DNA of 8,138 nucleotides from Actinomycetes bacterium (GCA_021787775.1 JAJYLK010000023.1:1-8138); one strand, 5' to 3'; positions 1 to 6,148 are shown, numbered from the stretch's first letter. Made by a program: numbers and translations. Notes: generated by a model not told the origin, from the letters alone.

Positions 1-1
1 C

Positions 2-1423
2 AGCTCGATCAGCGCCCGCGCTCTCACCGGCTCCATTTACAAGGGACATATATTCTGGGACGCGGAGATGTATATCCTGCCATTCTTCATCTTCACGCAT
101 CCGCCGACCGCGCGGGCGATGCTGCTCTACCGGTTCCATACGCTGGCGGCGGCCCGCGAGAATGCGCTGCGAAAGGGATATGCGGGCGCGCTGTTTGCCT
201 GGGAAGCGACCGGCAGCGGTGAAGACATGACTCCCGCCGCCGTCGTCGATCCCCGGGGCGAGCTCGTGCCGGTGCTGTCGGGCAAGCTGGAGCATCACAT
301 CAGCGCCGCGGTCGCCTGGGGCGCTTGGTCATACTGGAATGCCAGCGGCGATGAAGGGTTCCTGGTGGGCGCTGGCGCCGAGCTGCTGATCGAAACGGCG
401 CGCTTCTGGGCCAGCCGGGTCACCGGGGTCGATGGCAGTTACCACATTCTCGGAGTCGAGGGCCCCGATGAATATCACGATGAAGGCGTCGATGACAACT
501 ATTACACCAACGCCATGGCCCGCTGGAACCTGCGGCGGGCGGCGGAAGTGGTGGAGCGGCTGAAGCGCCTGCATCCGGATGAGTGGCAGCTGCTTTCCGC
601 CAAGCTCGGCTTTGACATCGGTGAGCCCCAGCGGTGGCTGCGCGTGGCCGGCGGCATGTTCATGGGCGCCGCGGAAACCGGTCCCGGCGGACCGGCGGCC
701 GGCGCGGGCGCCGAGCCGGTGGAGCAGTTCCGCGGCTACTTCAAGCTGGAGGACATCGATGTCTCCGCCTTCGGGCCCCATGCCGGGCCGCTGGACGTTT
801 TGCTGGGCCATGAACGCACGGTCGCCTCGCAGGTCGTCAAGCAGGCCGATGTGGTGTTGGCGCTCTACCTGCTGGAAGAGGAGCTCGGCGAGGGCACCAT
901 TGAATCCAGCTTTGATTACTATGAACCGCGCACGGTGCACGGCAGCTCGCTCTCGCCCGCGATCCATGGACTGGTGGCCGCCCGTCTGGGCCGGCTCGAA
1001 AACGCGTGGAGATATTTCAGCCGCGCCGCCCACATCGACCTGGCTCACGGCAACGCCGCCGGCGGCATCCACGTCGCCGCGCTCGGCGGCCTGTGGCAGC
1101 AGGTTGTCATGGGCTTTGCCGGGGTCAGGACAAGCAGGGAGGGAATCTTCGTCTATCCGCAACCGCCGGAGCGGTGGGGGACGATGGCTTTCACACTGGC
1201 ATGGCGCGGGCTGTGGCTCCGCTTCGAGGTCGAGCGCGGCTACAGGCTGAGACTCGAGCTTGCCGGCGAGGGCGAGGCGATGGTGGGAATAAAAGGTTTG
1301 GAACTGCAGACAATGACTGGAGGCCGGAGTTACGCCGCGTTCTGGCAGGGCGGCCGCTGGCAGGTTTTCTCGCCGGAAGAGGGCGCGGAGACGGCCGCCC
1401 GCATTCAGGAGGACAGGGCATGA
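2..1423 (+). CDS. Glycoside hydrolase family 65 phosphorylase (maltose/kojibiose/trehalose-phosphorylase type), 5'-truncated
   Basis: GH65 enzymes split alpha-linked glucose disaccharides with inorganic phosphate, giving beta-glucose 1-phosphate and a sugar; they act in the cytoplasm. The frame is open from base 2, so the gene enters from the left edge: 473 residues are visible of a usual ~750-800, and the N-terminal beta-sandwich and start codon lie outside. The visible part begins with the catalytic (alpha/alpha)6-barrel signature ARALTG...GHIFWDAEM...LPF. The segment GPDEYH followed by VDDNYYTN carries the family's general-acid Glu (codon 470-472). KQADVV (838-855) and HGSSLSPAIHG (938-970) match the conserved phosphate-side motifs, and a short beta-rich C-terminal domain follows. 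A Gly/Ala/Pro-rich stretch (about 680-720) sits where relatives have an ordinary loop. Substrate cannot be fixed from sequence alone; a phosphate-dependent trehalase is another possible activity. The family call is secure, the specificity is not. The last codon overlaps the start of the next gene. Confidence 0.93.
   Translation, partial: SSISARALTGSIYKGHIFWDAEMYILPFFIFTHPPTARAMLLYRFHTLAAARENALRKGYAGALFAWEATGSGEDMTPAAVVDPRGELVPVLSGKLEHHISAAVAWGAWSYWNASGDEGFLVGAGAELLIETARFWASRVTGVDGSYHILGVEGPDEYHDEGVDDNYYTNAMARWNLRRAAEVVERLKRLHPDEWQLLSAKLGFDIGEPQRWLRVAGGMFMGAAETGPGGPAAGAGAEPVEQFRGYFKLEDIDVSAFGPHAGPLDVLLGHERTVASQVVKQADVVLALYLLEEELGEGTIESSFDYYEPRTVHGSSLSPAIHGLVAARLGRLENAWRYFSRAAHIDLAHGNAAGGIHVAALGGLWQQVVMGFAGVRTSREGIFVYPQPPERWGTMAFTLAWRGLWLRFEVERGYRLRLELAGEGEAMVGIKGLELQTMTGGRSYAAFWQGGRWQVFSPEEGAETAARIQEDRA
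1407..1412 (+). promoter_or_regulatory. Shine-Dalgarno for the UspA-like gene
   Basis: A perfect AGGAGG lies inside the 3' end of the GH65 gene, 7 nt before the ATG at 1420. It decides the start of the stress-protein gene, because the open frame itself runs much further upstream (to about 1006) inside the GH65 coding sequence. Confidence 0.9.
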
Positions 1424-2289
1424 ACGCCAACCGGAAGAAACGAGCAGGCAATGATGCGGCCGTGGTCCTGCCGCTGGACGGCTCGCGCACGGCCGTGCGA
1501 GCTTTCGGCGCCGCCCGTGCGATCGCGCGGATGCTGGGCGCCCGCTTGCACGTGGTACACGTCAGCGAGAAGCCGGTGTCCGCGGCGGAGCTGCCGCGGC
1601 TGCTCCACGTTGAGGCCGGAGGCAGCCGCATCCGGTTTCATCAGATTTCCGGCGAGACCGTCAGCGCCATCATCCACTTCGCTGTCGGTGTGGATGCGAG
1701 CATGATCGTTATGTCCAGCCACGGCAGGACACACAATACGCGGCAGATGGCCGGCGGCGTGGCCATACGCCTGATCCAGCACACCGACATCCCGGTGATG
1801 GTGATCCGGCCGCGCAAACAGGGGCTTCCCAGCCCCGACTGGCGCCCGCGCCGCATGCTGGTGCCCCATGACGGCTCGCCTGTCACCGCCGCCGAAGTGG
1901 AGCAGATATTCAACCTGGCATGTGCGATGGAGGTGGATATCGACGTGCTGCATGTGGGTATGATCGGCGCCCGGCCGCCTGTGGGGGTGGGGGCCATGGA
2001 CGGCCCGCGCTACCTGGACCGGCCGCATTATGACTGGACCGGCTGGGCGGACGAGTTCCTGCGCCGCTTTGCCGCGCATCCCGGTGAATCCAAGGTGCGG
2101 CTGATTTATCAACCCGGTGAGATCGTCGATGCGACGCTCGATTACGCTGCCCAGAACCGCGATGACGTGATCGCGCTGATCTGGCACGGGCTGCTGGGAG
2201 GCAAGCGGGCGGCCAGCGTCAAGGGTATCCTGATGAACGCCGGGGTGCCGGTGCTGCTGAAGCGGATCCGCGGCGGCGGGACCAGATAG
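1420..2289 (+). CDS. Tandem-domain universal stress protein (UspA family)
   Basis: Universal stress proteins are small cytoplasmic alpha/beta proteins, often ATP-binding, linked to starvation, redox or hypoxia survival. This 289-residue product has two Usp domains: residues ~13-131 (opening VVLPLDGS, closing IPVMVIRP) and ~144-283 (opening RMLVPHDGS, closing VPVLLKRI). The first domain keeps the SSHGRT part of the nucleotide loop, but the usual G-x2-G-x9-G-S/T pattern is altered (GRTH...AGGV), and the second is more degenerate (IWHGLLGG), so ATP binding is uncertain. The ATG at 1420 is chosen for its AGGAGG and because it forms an ATGA overlap with the GH65 stop, a sign of translational coupling in one operon. 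The pairing suggests sugar phosphorolysis tied to a stress response, which is inference. The gene ends 30 bp from the convergent selenoprotein gene. Confidence 0.92.
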   Translation: MNANRKKRAGNDAAVVLPLDGSRTAVRAFGAARAIARMLGARLHVVHVSEKPVSAAELPRLLHVEAGGSRIRFHQISGETVSAIIHFAVGVDASMIVMSSHGRTHNTRQMAGGVAIRLIQHTDIPVMVIRPRKQGLPSPDWRPRRMLVPHDGSPVTAAEVEQIFNLACAMEVDIDVLHVGMIGARPPVGVGAMDGPRYLDRPHYDWTGWADEFLRRFAAHPGESKVRLIYQPGEIVDATLDYAAQNRDDVIALIWHGLLGGKRAASVKGILMNAGVPVLLKRIRGGGTR

Positions 2290-2319
2290 GGTACGCCCCC
2301 GGGAAAAGGACGTCCCGCT

Positions 2320-2649
2320 TTACGAGGCCTTGCGCGCGCCCATGCGTTCGAATTCGATCAGCATCCGGCTGTAAGGTATCTCCCAGATATTGAGCAGCTT
2401 CTCGCCGATCATGAGCATGCCGGGTTCGAGCCGCCCTTCGGTCACCCGCTGGTAGACCTCCGGATATTCCTTGAGTTCCGGCGAATCGAAATCGATATAC
2501 CTGAGCTTGGCGGTGCCGCCGAAATCCTCCATCAGCTGGCGGTTGATTGTTTCGGTGATCTCTTCCAGAGACCAGCTGGGGCCTCAGCCGCCAGAACAGG
2601 AGTCCAGATAGCGCGACCCGAAGACCGGGATTATTGATTCATAAGTCAC
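2320..2649 (-). CDS. Putative selenoprotein: small thioredoxin-fold protein with in-frame UGA (Sec22, C-x3-U motif)
   Basis: Reading from the GTG at 2649 gives 109 residues if the in-frame TGA at 2586-2584 is decoded as selenocysteine. The N-terminus is MTYESIIPVFGSRYLDSC, then SGG, U22, GPSW. Predicted layout is thioredoxin-like: beta1 (5-11), redox motif C18-S-G-G-U22, an amphipathic helix (about 27-43), beta2 (LRYIDFDS), a helix through YPEVYQRVTEG, then a Pro-led strand (PGMLMIGEKLL) and a final helix. The order and the strand-Pro-Gly-Met pattern resemble small thioredoxin-fold proteins such as the YuzD/DUF1462 type, which carry C-x2-C at the same place. The start is fixed by an AGGAGG 7 nt upstream; without readthrough only a 21-residue peptide would be made, and the internal ATG at 2532 has no ribosome site and would remove beta1 and the redox motif. 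A bSECIS-like hairpin follows the UGA. It is the last gene of a three-gene minus-strand group, 115 bp after the PP-loop gene. Exact function unknown: a thiol/selenol reductase or a sulfur/selenium carrier are possible. A nonsense mutation is the alternative but is disfavoured. Confidence 0.85.
2556..2574 (-). promoter_or_regulatory. bSECIS-like hairpin for selenocysteine insertion
   Basis: Immediately downstream of the UGA the mRNA can form an 8-bp stem, UGGUCUCU with AGAGAUCA (one G-U pair), closed by the 3-nt loop GGA. The loop opens 17 nt after the UGA, so its first G is nucleotide +18. Known bacterial SECIS elements need a small apical loop with a G in its first two positions at roughly 16-37 nt from the UGA, for SelB to bind; E. 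coli fdhF has its loop G at about +19. All conditions are met, and the stem lies fully inside the coding sequence as usual in bacteria. Confidence 0.8.
2584..2586 (-). other. In-frame UGA, predicted selenocysteine codon
   Basis: TGA on the minus strand is in frame with both the upstream GTG (63 nt) and the downstream open frame ending with TAA at 2322-2320. It lies four positions after Cys18, just after the first predicted strand, where thioredoxin-fold enzymes carry their active-site Cys or Sec. Confidence 0.85.
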
Positions 2650-2764
2650 GAAATTACCTCCTCAGATTCCATAAAGCACTCATAGTTTCGGTGAGCGGCC
2701 AACGATTCTTTAGACATCGGCGTCCGCCAAAAGTTTCAGAAGCGTCCAGTTACCCTCCGGGATT
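2650..2764 (-). other. 115-bp spacer between PP-loop and selenoprotein genes
   Basis: Apart from the ribosome site, I see no convincing promoter or terminator here. A short GGCG-GA-CGCC inverted repeat exists but has no T-tract. The gap is larger than the 22 bp between the two upstream genes, so the selenoprotein gene could be co-transcribed or have its own promoter; the sequence does not decide. Confidence 0.4.
2657..2662 (-). promoter_or_regulatory. Shine-Dalgarno for the selenoprotein gene
   Basis: AGGAGG on the minus strand, 7 nt before the GTG start at 2649. It is the strongest ribosome site in this minus-strand group and shows that translation begins upstream of the UGA, not at the internal ATG at 2532. 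Confidence 0.88.
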
Positions 2765-3796
2765 TTACAACCGCCGTAGCGTTTCCGCCAGCCGCCAGCC
2801 GTCGGCGCCGGTTACCTCCAGTGCTTGCTCCTCGCCACTCATTTCCCCGTGGCGGCGCCAGCCAACCATGATCTTCTCCTGCTCGCGCGCCTGCCCGTAA
2901 CGGGCGGTGAGCGCGGCCGCTTCGGCGAGCGCGGCGCCGTCGGCTTCCCCCTTGATGACGGTAGTGGGCCCCATCGCCGACCGCGCGTTCATGAGGATGT
3001 CGCCGGGCTGTGCCAGGGCCTCCAGCCTCCTGGTCTCGTCCTCGTTGCGCGGGATGATGATCTTGCAGCCGCTGGATGAGATGAACAGCCGGCCCAGCTT
3101 CAGGGACTGGATGTCGGCCAGTGGCGGCTCGGGGTCATCGTCCAGCAGCAGCCGCAGCCGGGCGGCGAAGTTGCGGTCGCAGAGCAGGCAGCCGCCGGCG
3201 GGGCAGGGGTAGTCGTTCACGCCCAGCTCGGCCGCCAGCTGGATCTGGGGCTTGCGCGAGCGCCCTTCGATCGCCATCATCCGTTCGCGGTCCACCCAGC
3301 CTTCGCGCTCCGGCAGGCTGGGTTCGAACAGGTGCGCCGACAGCGGCCTCACGATCAGATCCTCCAGCCCGGATTCGCGCTCGATGGTGCGCATGGCGTC
3401 CGGGCGCTGCGACATCGGCCGCTCGCCCCAGACCTCGCCGGTGACGATGAAGTCGGCGCCGCTCTGCTCCATATAGGCGCGCGCCCGTCTGAGCATGCTG
3501 ATGCGGCAGTCGAGGCAGGGGTTGATGCCGCGGCCGAATCCGTGGCGGGCGTCCCTGATCGCCGCCAGAATCTCCCGGGTGGCGTTGAGCACCTTCAGCG
3601 GGATGCCGTATTCCTCGGCGGCCTTGCGCGCCTCGGACTTGCAGCTGCCCTTGGCCGTGCAGGTGCAGAAGGCGGTGACGAAGTTGACCGCCTCCAGCTC
3701 GATGCCCTGTTCGAGCATCATCTTCACCGCCAGGCGGCTGTCCAGTCCGCCGGACAGCAGGATGATCGCCTTGCGCTTTTTCTTCTCCATGTTCAC
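2765..3796 (-). CDS. PP-loop ATPase of the tRNA-thiolation (ThiI/MnmA-like) type with C-terminal DUF814-like domain
   Basis: The enzyme class adenylates a substrate carbonyl (in known cases a tRNA uridine) so that a sulfur donor can replace oxygen. The 343-residue product has the PP-loop SGGLDS at residues 15-20 that binds ATP pyrophosphate, then a cysteine-rich stretch C44-x-C46-x5-C52, NPCLDC (94-97, like the NPC-x2-C of MnmA-type enzymes), and PCPAGGCLLCD (C198, C203, C206). About residues 228-290 (LKLGRLF...KIIIPRNEDE...GPTTVIKGE) resemble the DUF814/NFACT-R RNA-binding module found in 'tRNA methyltransferase-like' PP-loop proteins. Nine cysteines in total point to a persulfide relay or an Fe-S cluster, as in TtuA-like enzymes. 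Start: GTG 3796 or ATG 3790, neither with a clear ribosome site. It lies 22 bp after the DUF523 gene and before the selenoprotein. The class is secure; the substrate is unknown, and a small-molecule or selenium substrate is not excluded. Confidence 0.85.
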   Translation of the reverse strand: MNMEKKKRKAIILLSGGLDSRLAVKMMLEQGIELEAVNFVTAFCTCTAKGSCKSEARKAAEEYGIPLKVLNATREILAAIRDARHGFGRGINPCLDCRISMLRRARAYMEQSGADFIVTGEVWGERPMSQRPDAMRTIERESGLEDLIVRPLSAHLFEPSLPEREGWVDRERMMAIEGRSRKPQIQLAAELGVNDYPCPAGGCLLCDRNFAARLRLLLDDDPEPPLADIQSLKLGRLFISSSGCKIIIPRNEDETRRLEALAQPGDILMNARSAMGPTTVIKGEADGAALAEAAALTARYGQAREQEKIMVGWRRHGEMSGEEQALEVTGADGWRLAETLRRL

Positions 3797-3818
3797 TTGA
3801 TATATTTCAGTTAATTGG

Positions 3819-4331
3819 TTATAAGTCGCTGTTATCTGCCGGTTCCTGGGCCGGGCGCGTACTCCGGGCGAATTCCTCGTCGCTCAGCACCTCGATTCCG
3901 GCACGCTGGAAGAGGGCGGCGGTAACGCCATCTCCCCGGCGCCGGGCGCCGCTGAAACTGCCGTCGTAGATCTCGCCGCAGCCGCATGACGGACTTCTCG
4001 CCTTCAGGATAGCCTGGCGGCAGCCGTGCCGCTGCGCGATCTCCAGCGCCCGCCGCGCTCCTTCCAGAAAGCGCTCCGTGAGATCACGGCCGCTTTGGGA
4101 GGCCACGGTCGCCTTGCCGTCCAGCACATCGGCGCCGTCACCGCCCGCGATCTCCGCCGTTTCCCTTGGGGTTGGCATGCCGGAGAGCTGTTCGGGGCAG
4201 ACGGGGATCGCCCGCCCGTCCTCCACCAGACTTCTGACACTCTCCGACAGCCGGGCGCGGCCGTCATGACTGCAGGGCAGCCCGGCCGTACAGCCGCTGA
4301 CGATCATCTTTCCGGAAAGGAGCTGGGTCAT
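3819..4331 (-). CDS. DUF523 family protein (TudS-like [4Fe-4S] desulfidase family)
   Basis: DUF523 includes TudS, an enzyme that binds a [4Fe-4S] cluster through three cysteines and removes sulfur from thiouracil; most members have no tested function. The 170-residue product shows the whole family pattern: SGCTAGLPCSHDG (C14, C20), VCPEQLSGMPTPR (C45), G-x-DLTERFLEGA, ILKARSPSCGCG (C116, C118) and IYDGSF, then GDGVTAALFQRAGIEVLSDEEF. C14, C45 and C116 are the likely cluster ligands by comparison with the family. Length is normal for a single-domain member. Start: ATG 4331 gives eight residues before the usual family start; the ATG at 4307 (MIVSGC) fits the family length better, but neither has a strong ribosome site. 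It is first of the minus-strand group and divergent from the transpeptidase gene. Proximity to a thiolation-type ATPase suggests work on thiolated nucleosides or sulfur recycling, which is inference. Confidence 0.9.
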   Translation of the reverse strand: MTQLLSGKMIVSGCTAGLPCSHDGRARLSESVRSLVEDGRAIPVCPEQLSGMPTPRETAEIAGGDGADVLDGKATVASQSGRDLTERFLEGARRALEIAQRHGCRQAILKARSPSCGCGEIYDGSFSGARRRGDGVTAALFQRAGIEVLSDEEFARSTRPAQEPADNSDL

Positions 4332-4419
4332 CTTTGGAGAAAAGGAGAGGACAATCCTCTGATTGCAAAATAGCAGATAAGAAACTGGTAGTAAAACTCG
4401 TAAGAAAGTTGTAAATTTT

Positions 4420-4449
4420 CTGGCAGGCAGGGCTTGCGATTGTTATACT
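4420..4449 (+). promoter_or_regulatory. Putative sigma-70-type promoter for the L,D-transpeptidase gene
   Basis: A -10-like TATACT (4444-4449) is preceded, with an 18-bp spacer, by CTGGCA (4420-4425, four of six to TTGACA). It lies in the AT-rich part of the intergenic region and would give a leader of about 200 nt. Confidence 0.5.
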
Positions 4450-4482
4450 TTCTTATTCATCGGCCGGGCCAGTAACCGCTTT

Positions 4483-4554
4483 CCCGGGTTTCAGCATCCC
4501 GGATGATGTGCCTGCCGCGGAAAAAATTTCCCCACGGGGAGGTTTGGTGGGCAC
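4483..4554 (+). other. Structured 5' leader of the L,D-transpeptidase gene
   Basis: Three successive stem-loops are possible downstream of the promoter: CCGGG/CCCGG (4484-4502, 9-nt loop), a 9-bp AAAUUUCCC/GGGAGGUUU stem with loop CACG (4524-4545, two G-U pairs), and GGTG-GG-CACC (4545-4554). No T-tract follows, so terminators are unlikely. I could not match it to a known riboswitch class, including c-di-AMP (ydaO), which often precedes actinobacterial cell-wall genes. Confidence 0.4.
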
Positions 4555-4653
4555 CGGGCCGGGTAATTAAAAGCCACTTTTTCTGGCGCGCCGCTTACCG
4601 CAGAATCGATCCGCCGCAGCGGGTGCCATGACAGACAGTCAAACTTCGGCAGG

Positions 4654-6072
4654 ATGGTTAAGCTGAGCAGAGAAGCAGCCAAACAAGCTGGGTTCCCCAA
4701 TGTGCGCTGGATCAAATCGCAGGCGCCGATCAAGCTCGTTGCGCTCATCGTAGGCGCGGTGCTGGCGCTGCTGATCATCGCCGCCGTCATGGCGGTAGTC
4801 GTGTTTCCTCCAGGGATATCGATCAAGCCCGGCGACAAGGCCACCGAGATCAAGCCTGCCGACCAGGGACTGGATATTGGCACCAGCAGCTGGGGCGCTT
4901 CGATCGCCTCGGTCACCGTTACGCAGCAGGATGTCGCTCCCGACGGCACGCTGGGCGCCACCCGCCTCGTCGATGGCCAGCTCAAGGATGGCCGTTTCGT
5001 CACCAGCGACGGCGCCAACCCGCTCAAGCCGGACGAGCAGTATACCGTCACGGTCGACGGCACTGTCAAGAAGCTTGGCATCACCGGCATCAGCTCCCAG
5101 CAGGTCGAGCAGACCTCCACTTTCAGAACCGTGATCACGCCGATGCCGGTAATCCCGCAAGGCGGACTTGTTGTCAAGTTTGGTGAGGATCTGCAGCTGC
5201 AGTGGAACGTCCCCGTCAGCAGTTTCAAATATCAGCTGGACGGCATCCAGAGCACCTCGACCCTGTCTGGCGACGGGAAGACAGCGACCATCAAGCTGGC
5301 GAGCTTCGAGCAGGGCAAGAAGTACCAGTTCACGGTTACATCCGCCACCTCGAAAAACGGCGTGGACATGAACCAGCCGATCGCCACGACCGTCAGCACG
5401 CCTGCCGGCCTCAGCCTGGTTTTCGATCCGGCTGACAACTCCAGCGGCGCCAGCACCGACGTCTATCCTACGGTGAACTTCTCCGAAGCGGTCGCGAACC
5501 CGGATGCGGCCCAGCAGCTGGTGAGCGTCGATCCCAAGGTCGACGGCAGCCTGCACTGGGTGGCGCCGAACAAGCTGCAGTTCGTGCCGGCGAAGGAATG
5601 GGACCACCTGCAGGATGTGACCATCCGCGTCAAGGGCGGCATCCAGGGATTCCGCGGCGTCAGCGGCGGATATATCGACAGTGACCAGCAGGCTACTTTC
5701 ACGACCGCTCCTGCCAAGTCGATCGACGTCAACGTCACGACTGAGAGAGTGACGCTGCTGGAAAACGGCAATCCCGTCGACTCGTTTTTGTGCGCCAGCG
5801 GCGCCGCAAACACCCCGACCCCGCTGGGTGACTTCACCATCTATGCCAAGCTGCCCTCGGTCGATATGCGTGGACCCGGCTATTTTGCTCCGCACGTGCC
5901 CTGGGTGATGGTGTTCGATGGTGACTATACGCTGCACGGCAACTACTGGAACACAACTTTTGGCGTCAGGGGTTCAGGAGGCAGCCACGGCTGCGTGGGA
6001 ATGCCTCCCGCCACCGCCAAGCGCGTTTTTGACTGGGCGCCGCTCGGCACGCCGGTACACATCCACGAATAG
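4654..6072 (+). CDS. Membrane-anchored L,D-transpeptidase (YkuD) with N-terminal Ig-like domains
   Basis: L,D-transpeptidases make 3-3 cross-links in peptidoglycan or attach proteins to it, outside the cytoplasmic membrane. In the 472-residue product, a short basic cytoplasmic tail is followed by one membrane segment at ~26-51 (signal anchor, no cleavage or lipobox seen). Then come about 300 residues of beta-rich Ig-like repeats, roughly 55-160, 165-252 and 253-352, the last resembling bacterial Big-type domains (LVFDPADNSSG...YPTVNFSEAV). The YkuD domain is at ~356-472: PTPLGDFTIYAK, VPWVMVFDGDYTLHG with His428, then GSHGCVGM with catalytic Cys447. The usual Asn after HGCV is Gly here. Mycobacterial Ldt enzymes have the same plan with two Ig-like domains. 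The ATG at 4654 is the only start in frame downstream of the TAA at 4564; its ribosome site (GGCAGG) is poorly spaced. Likely monocistronic, with its own promoter and hairpins after it. Confidence 0.94.
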   Translation: MVKLSREAAKQAGFPNVRWIKSQAPIKLVALIVGAVLALLIIAAVMAVVVFPPGISIKPGDKATEIKPADQGLDIGTSSWGASIASVTVTQQDVAPDGTLGATRLVDGQLKDGRFVTSDGANPLKPDEQYTVTVDGTVKKLGITGISSQQVEQTSTFRTVITPMPVIPQGGLVVKFGEDLQLQWNVPVSSFKYQLDGIQSTSTLSGDGKTATIKLASFEQGKKYQFTVTSATSKNGVDMNQPIATTVSTPAGLSLVFDPADNSSGASTDVYPTVNFSEAVANPDAAQQLVSVDPKVDGSLHWVAPNKLQFVPAKEWDHLQDVTIRVKGGIQGFRGVSGGYIDSDQQATFTTAPAKSIDVNVTTERVTLLENGNPVDSFLCASGAANTPTPLGDFTIYAKLPSVDMRGPGYFAPHVPWVMVFDGDYTLHGNYWNTTFGVRGSGGSHGCVGMPPATAKRVFDWAPLGTPVHIHE

Positions 6073-6088
6073 AATTCCTGCGGCCGGG

Positions 6089-6111
6089 CGCGGGCGGCTG
6101 TCCTACCCGCG
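6089..6111 (+). terminator. GC-rich hairpin just after the transpeptidase gene
   Basis: CGCGGG pairs with CCCGCG across an 11-nt loop, starting 17 bp after the stop codon. No T-run follows, so it is a weak candidate for intrinsic termination on its own and may only stabilise the 3' end. Confidence 0.35.
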
Positions 6112-6148
6112 GGCATTAACCGCGCCATACCTTCCATATATTCCGCAT

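Larger units (their letters stand above)
4332..4653. other. Divergent intergenic region, 322 bp
   Basis: This separates the leftward DUF523 gene from the rightward transpeptidase gene. The first ~110 bp are AT-rich compared with the surroundings and include three GTAA tetramers (4391, 4400, 4411) near helical spacing. The remainder is GC-rich with several stem-loops and would be the transpeptidase 5' leader. No tRNA, known riboswitch or protein gene was recognised. A leftward promoter must exist for the DUF523 group, but no clear -35/-10 pair is visible. Confidence 0.6.

Noticed and set aside
329..1162. Minus-strand open frame opposite the GH65 gene
   Set aside because: It is an antisense artefact of GC-rich codon bias; the GH65 motifs on the plus strand are unambiguous.
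1006..1419. N-terminal extension of the stress-protein gene into GH65 coding sequence
   Set aside because: The extension is Arg/Gly-rich shadow sequence; the true start is the ATG at 1420 with AGGAGG upstream.
2290..2319. Bidirectional terminator between the convergent stress-protein and selenoprotein genes
   Set aside because: Only a short palindrome (GGACGTCC) and a weak 4-bp GGGA/TCCC repeat are present, with no proper T-tract on either side.
2584..2586. TGA as a nonsense mutation or plain stop, making the 2320-2649 gene a pseudogene or two genes
   Set aside because: The strong ribosome site sits only before the GTG at 2649, the downstream 97 codons before the TAA are clean and fold-consistent, no second ribosome site precedes the ATG at 2532, and a bSECIS-like hairpin follows. 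Selenocysteine explains all of these.
4461..4563. c-di-AMP (ydaO) riboswitch or another known riboswitch before the transpeptidase gene
   Set aside because: The GC-rich stems are suggestive, but I could not find the conserved core sequence blocks of ydaO, GEMM, TPP or cobalamin elements.
4628..4666. 12-codon ATG-TGA frame overlapping the transpeptidase start, as a possible leader peptide
   Set aside because: No ribosome site precedes it and nothing in its codons suggests attenuation; chance is sufficient.
4639..5937. Long minus-strand open frame (432 codons) opposite the L,D-transpeptidase
   Set aside because: It is the antisense shadow of a high-GC gene; the plus-strand product has clear YkuD catalytic motifs and a membrane anchor, while the antisense protein is rich in Arg/Asp/Gly with no recognisable domain.
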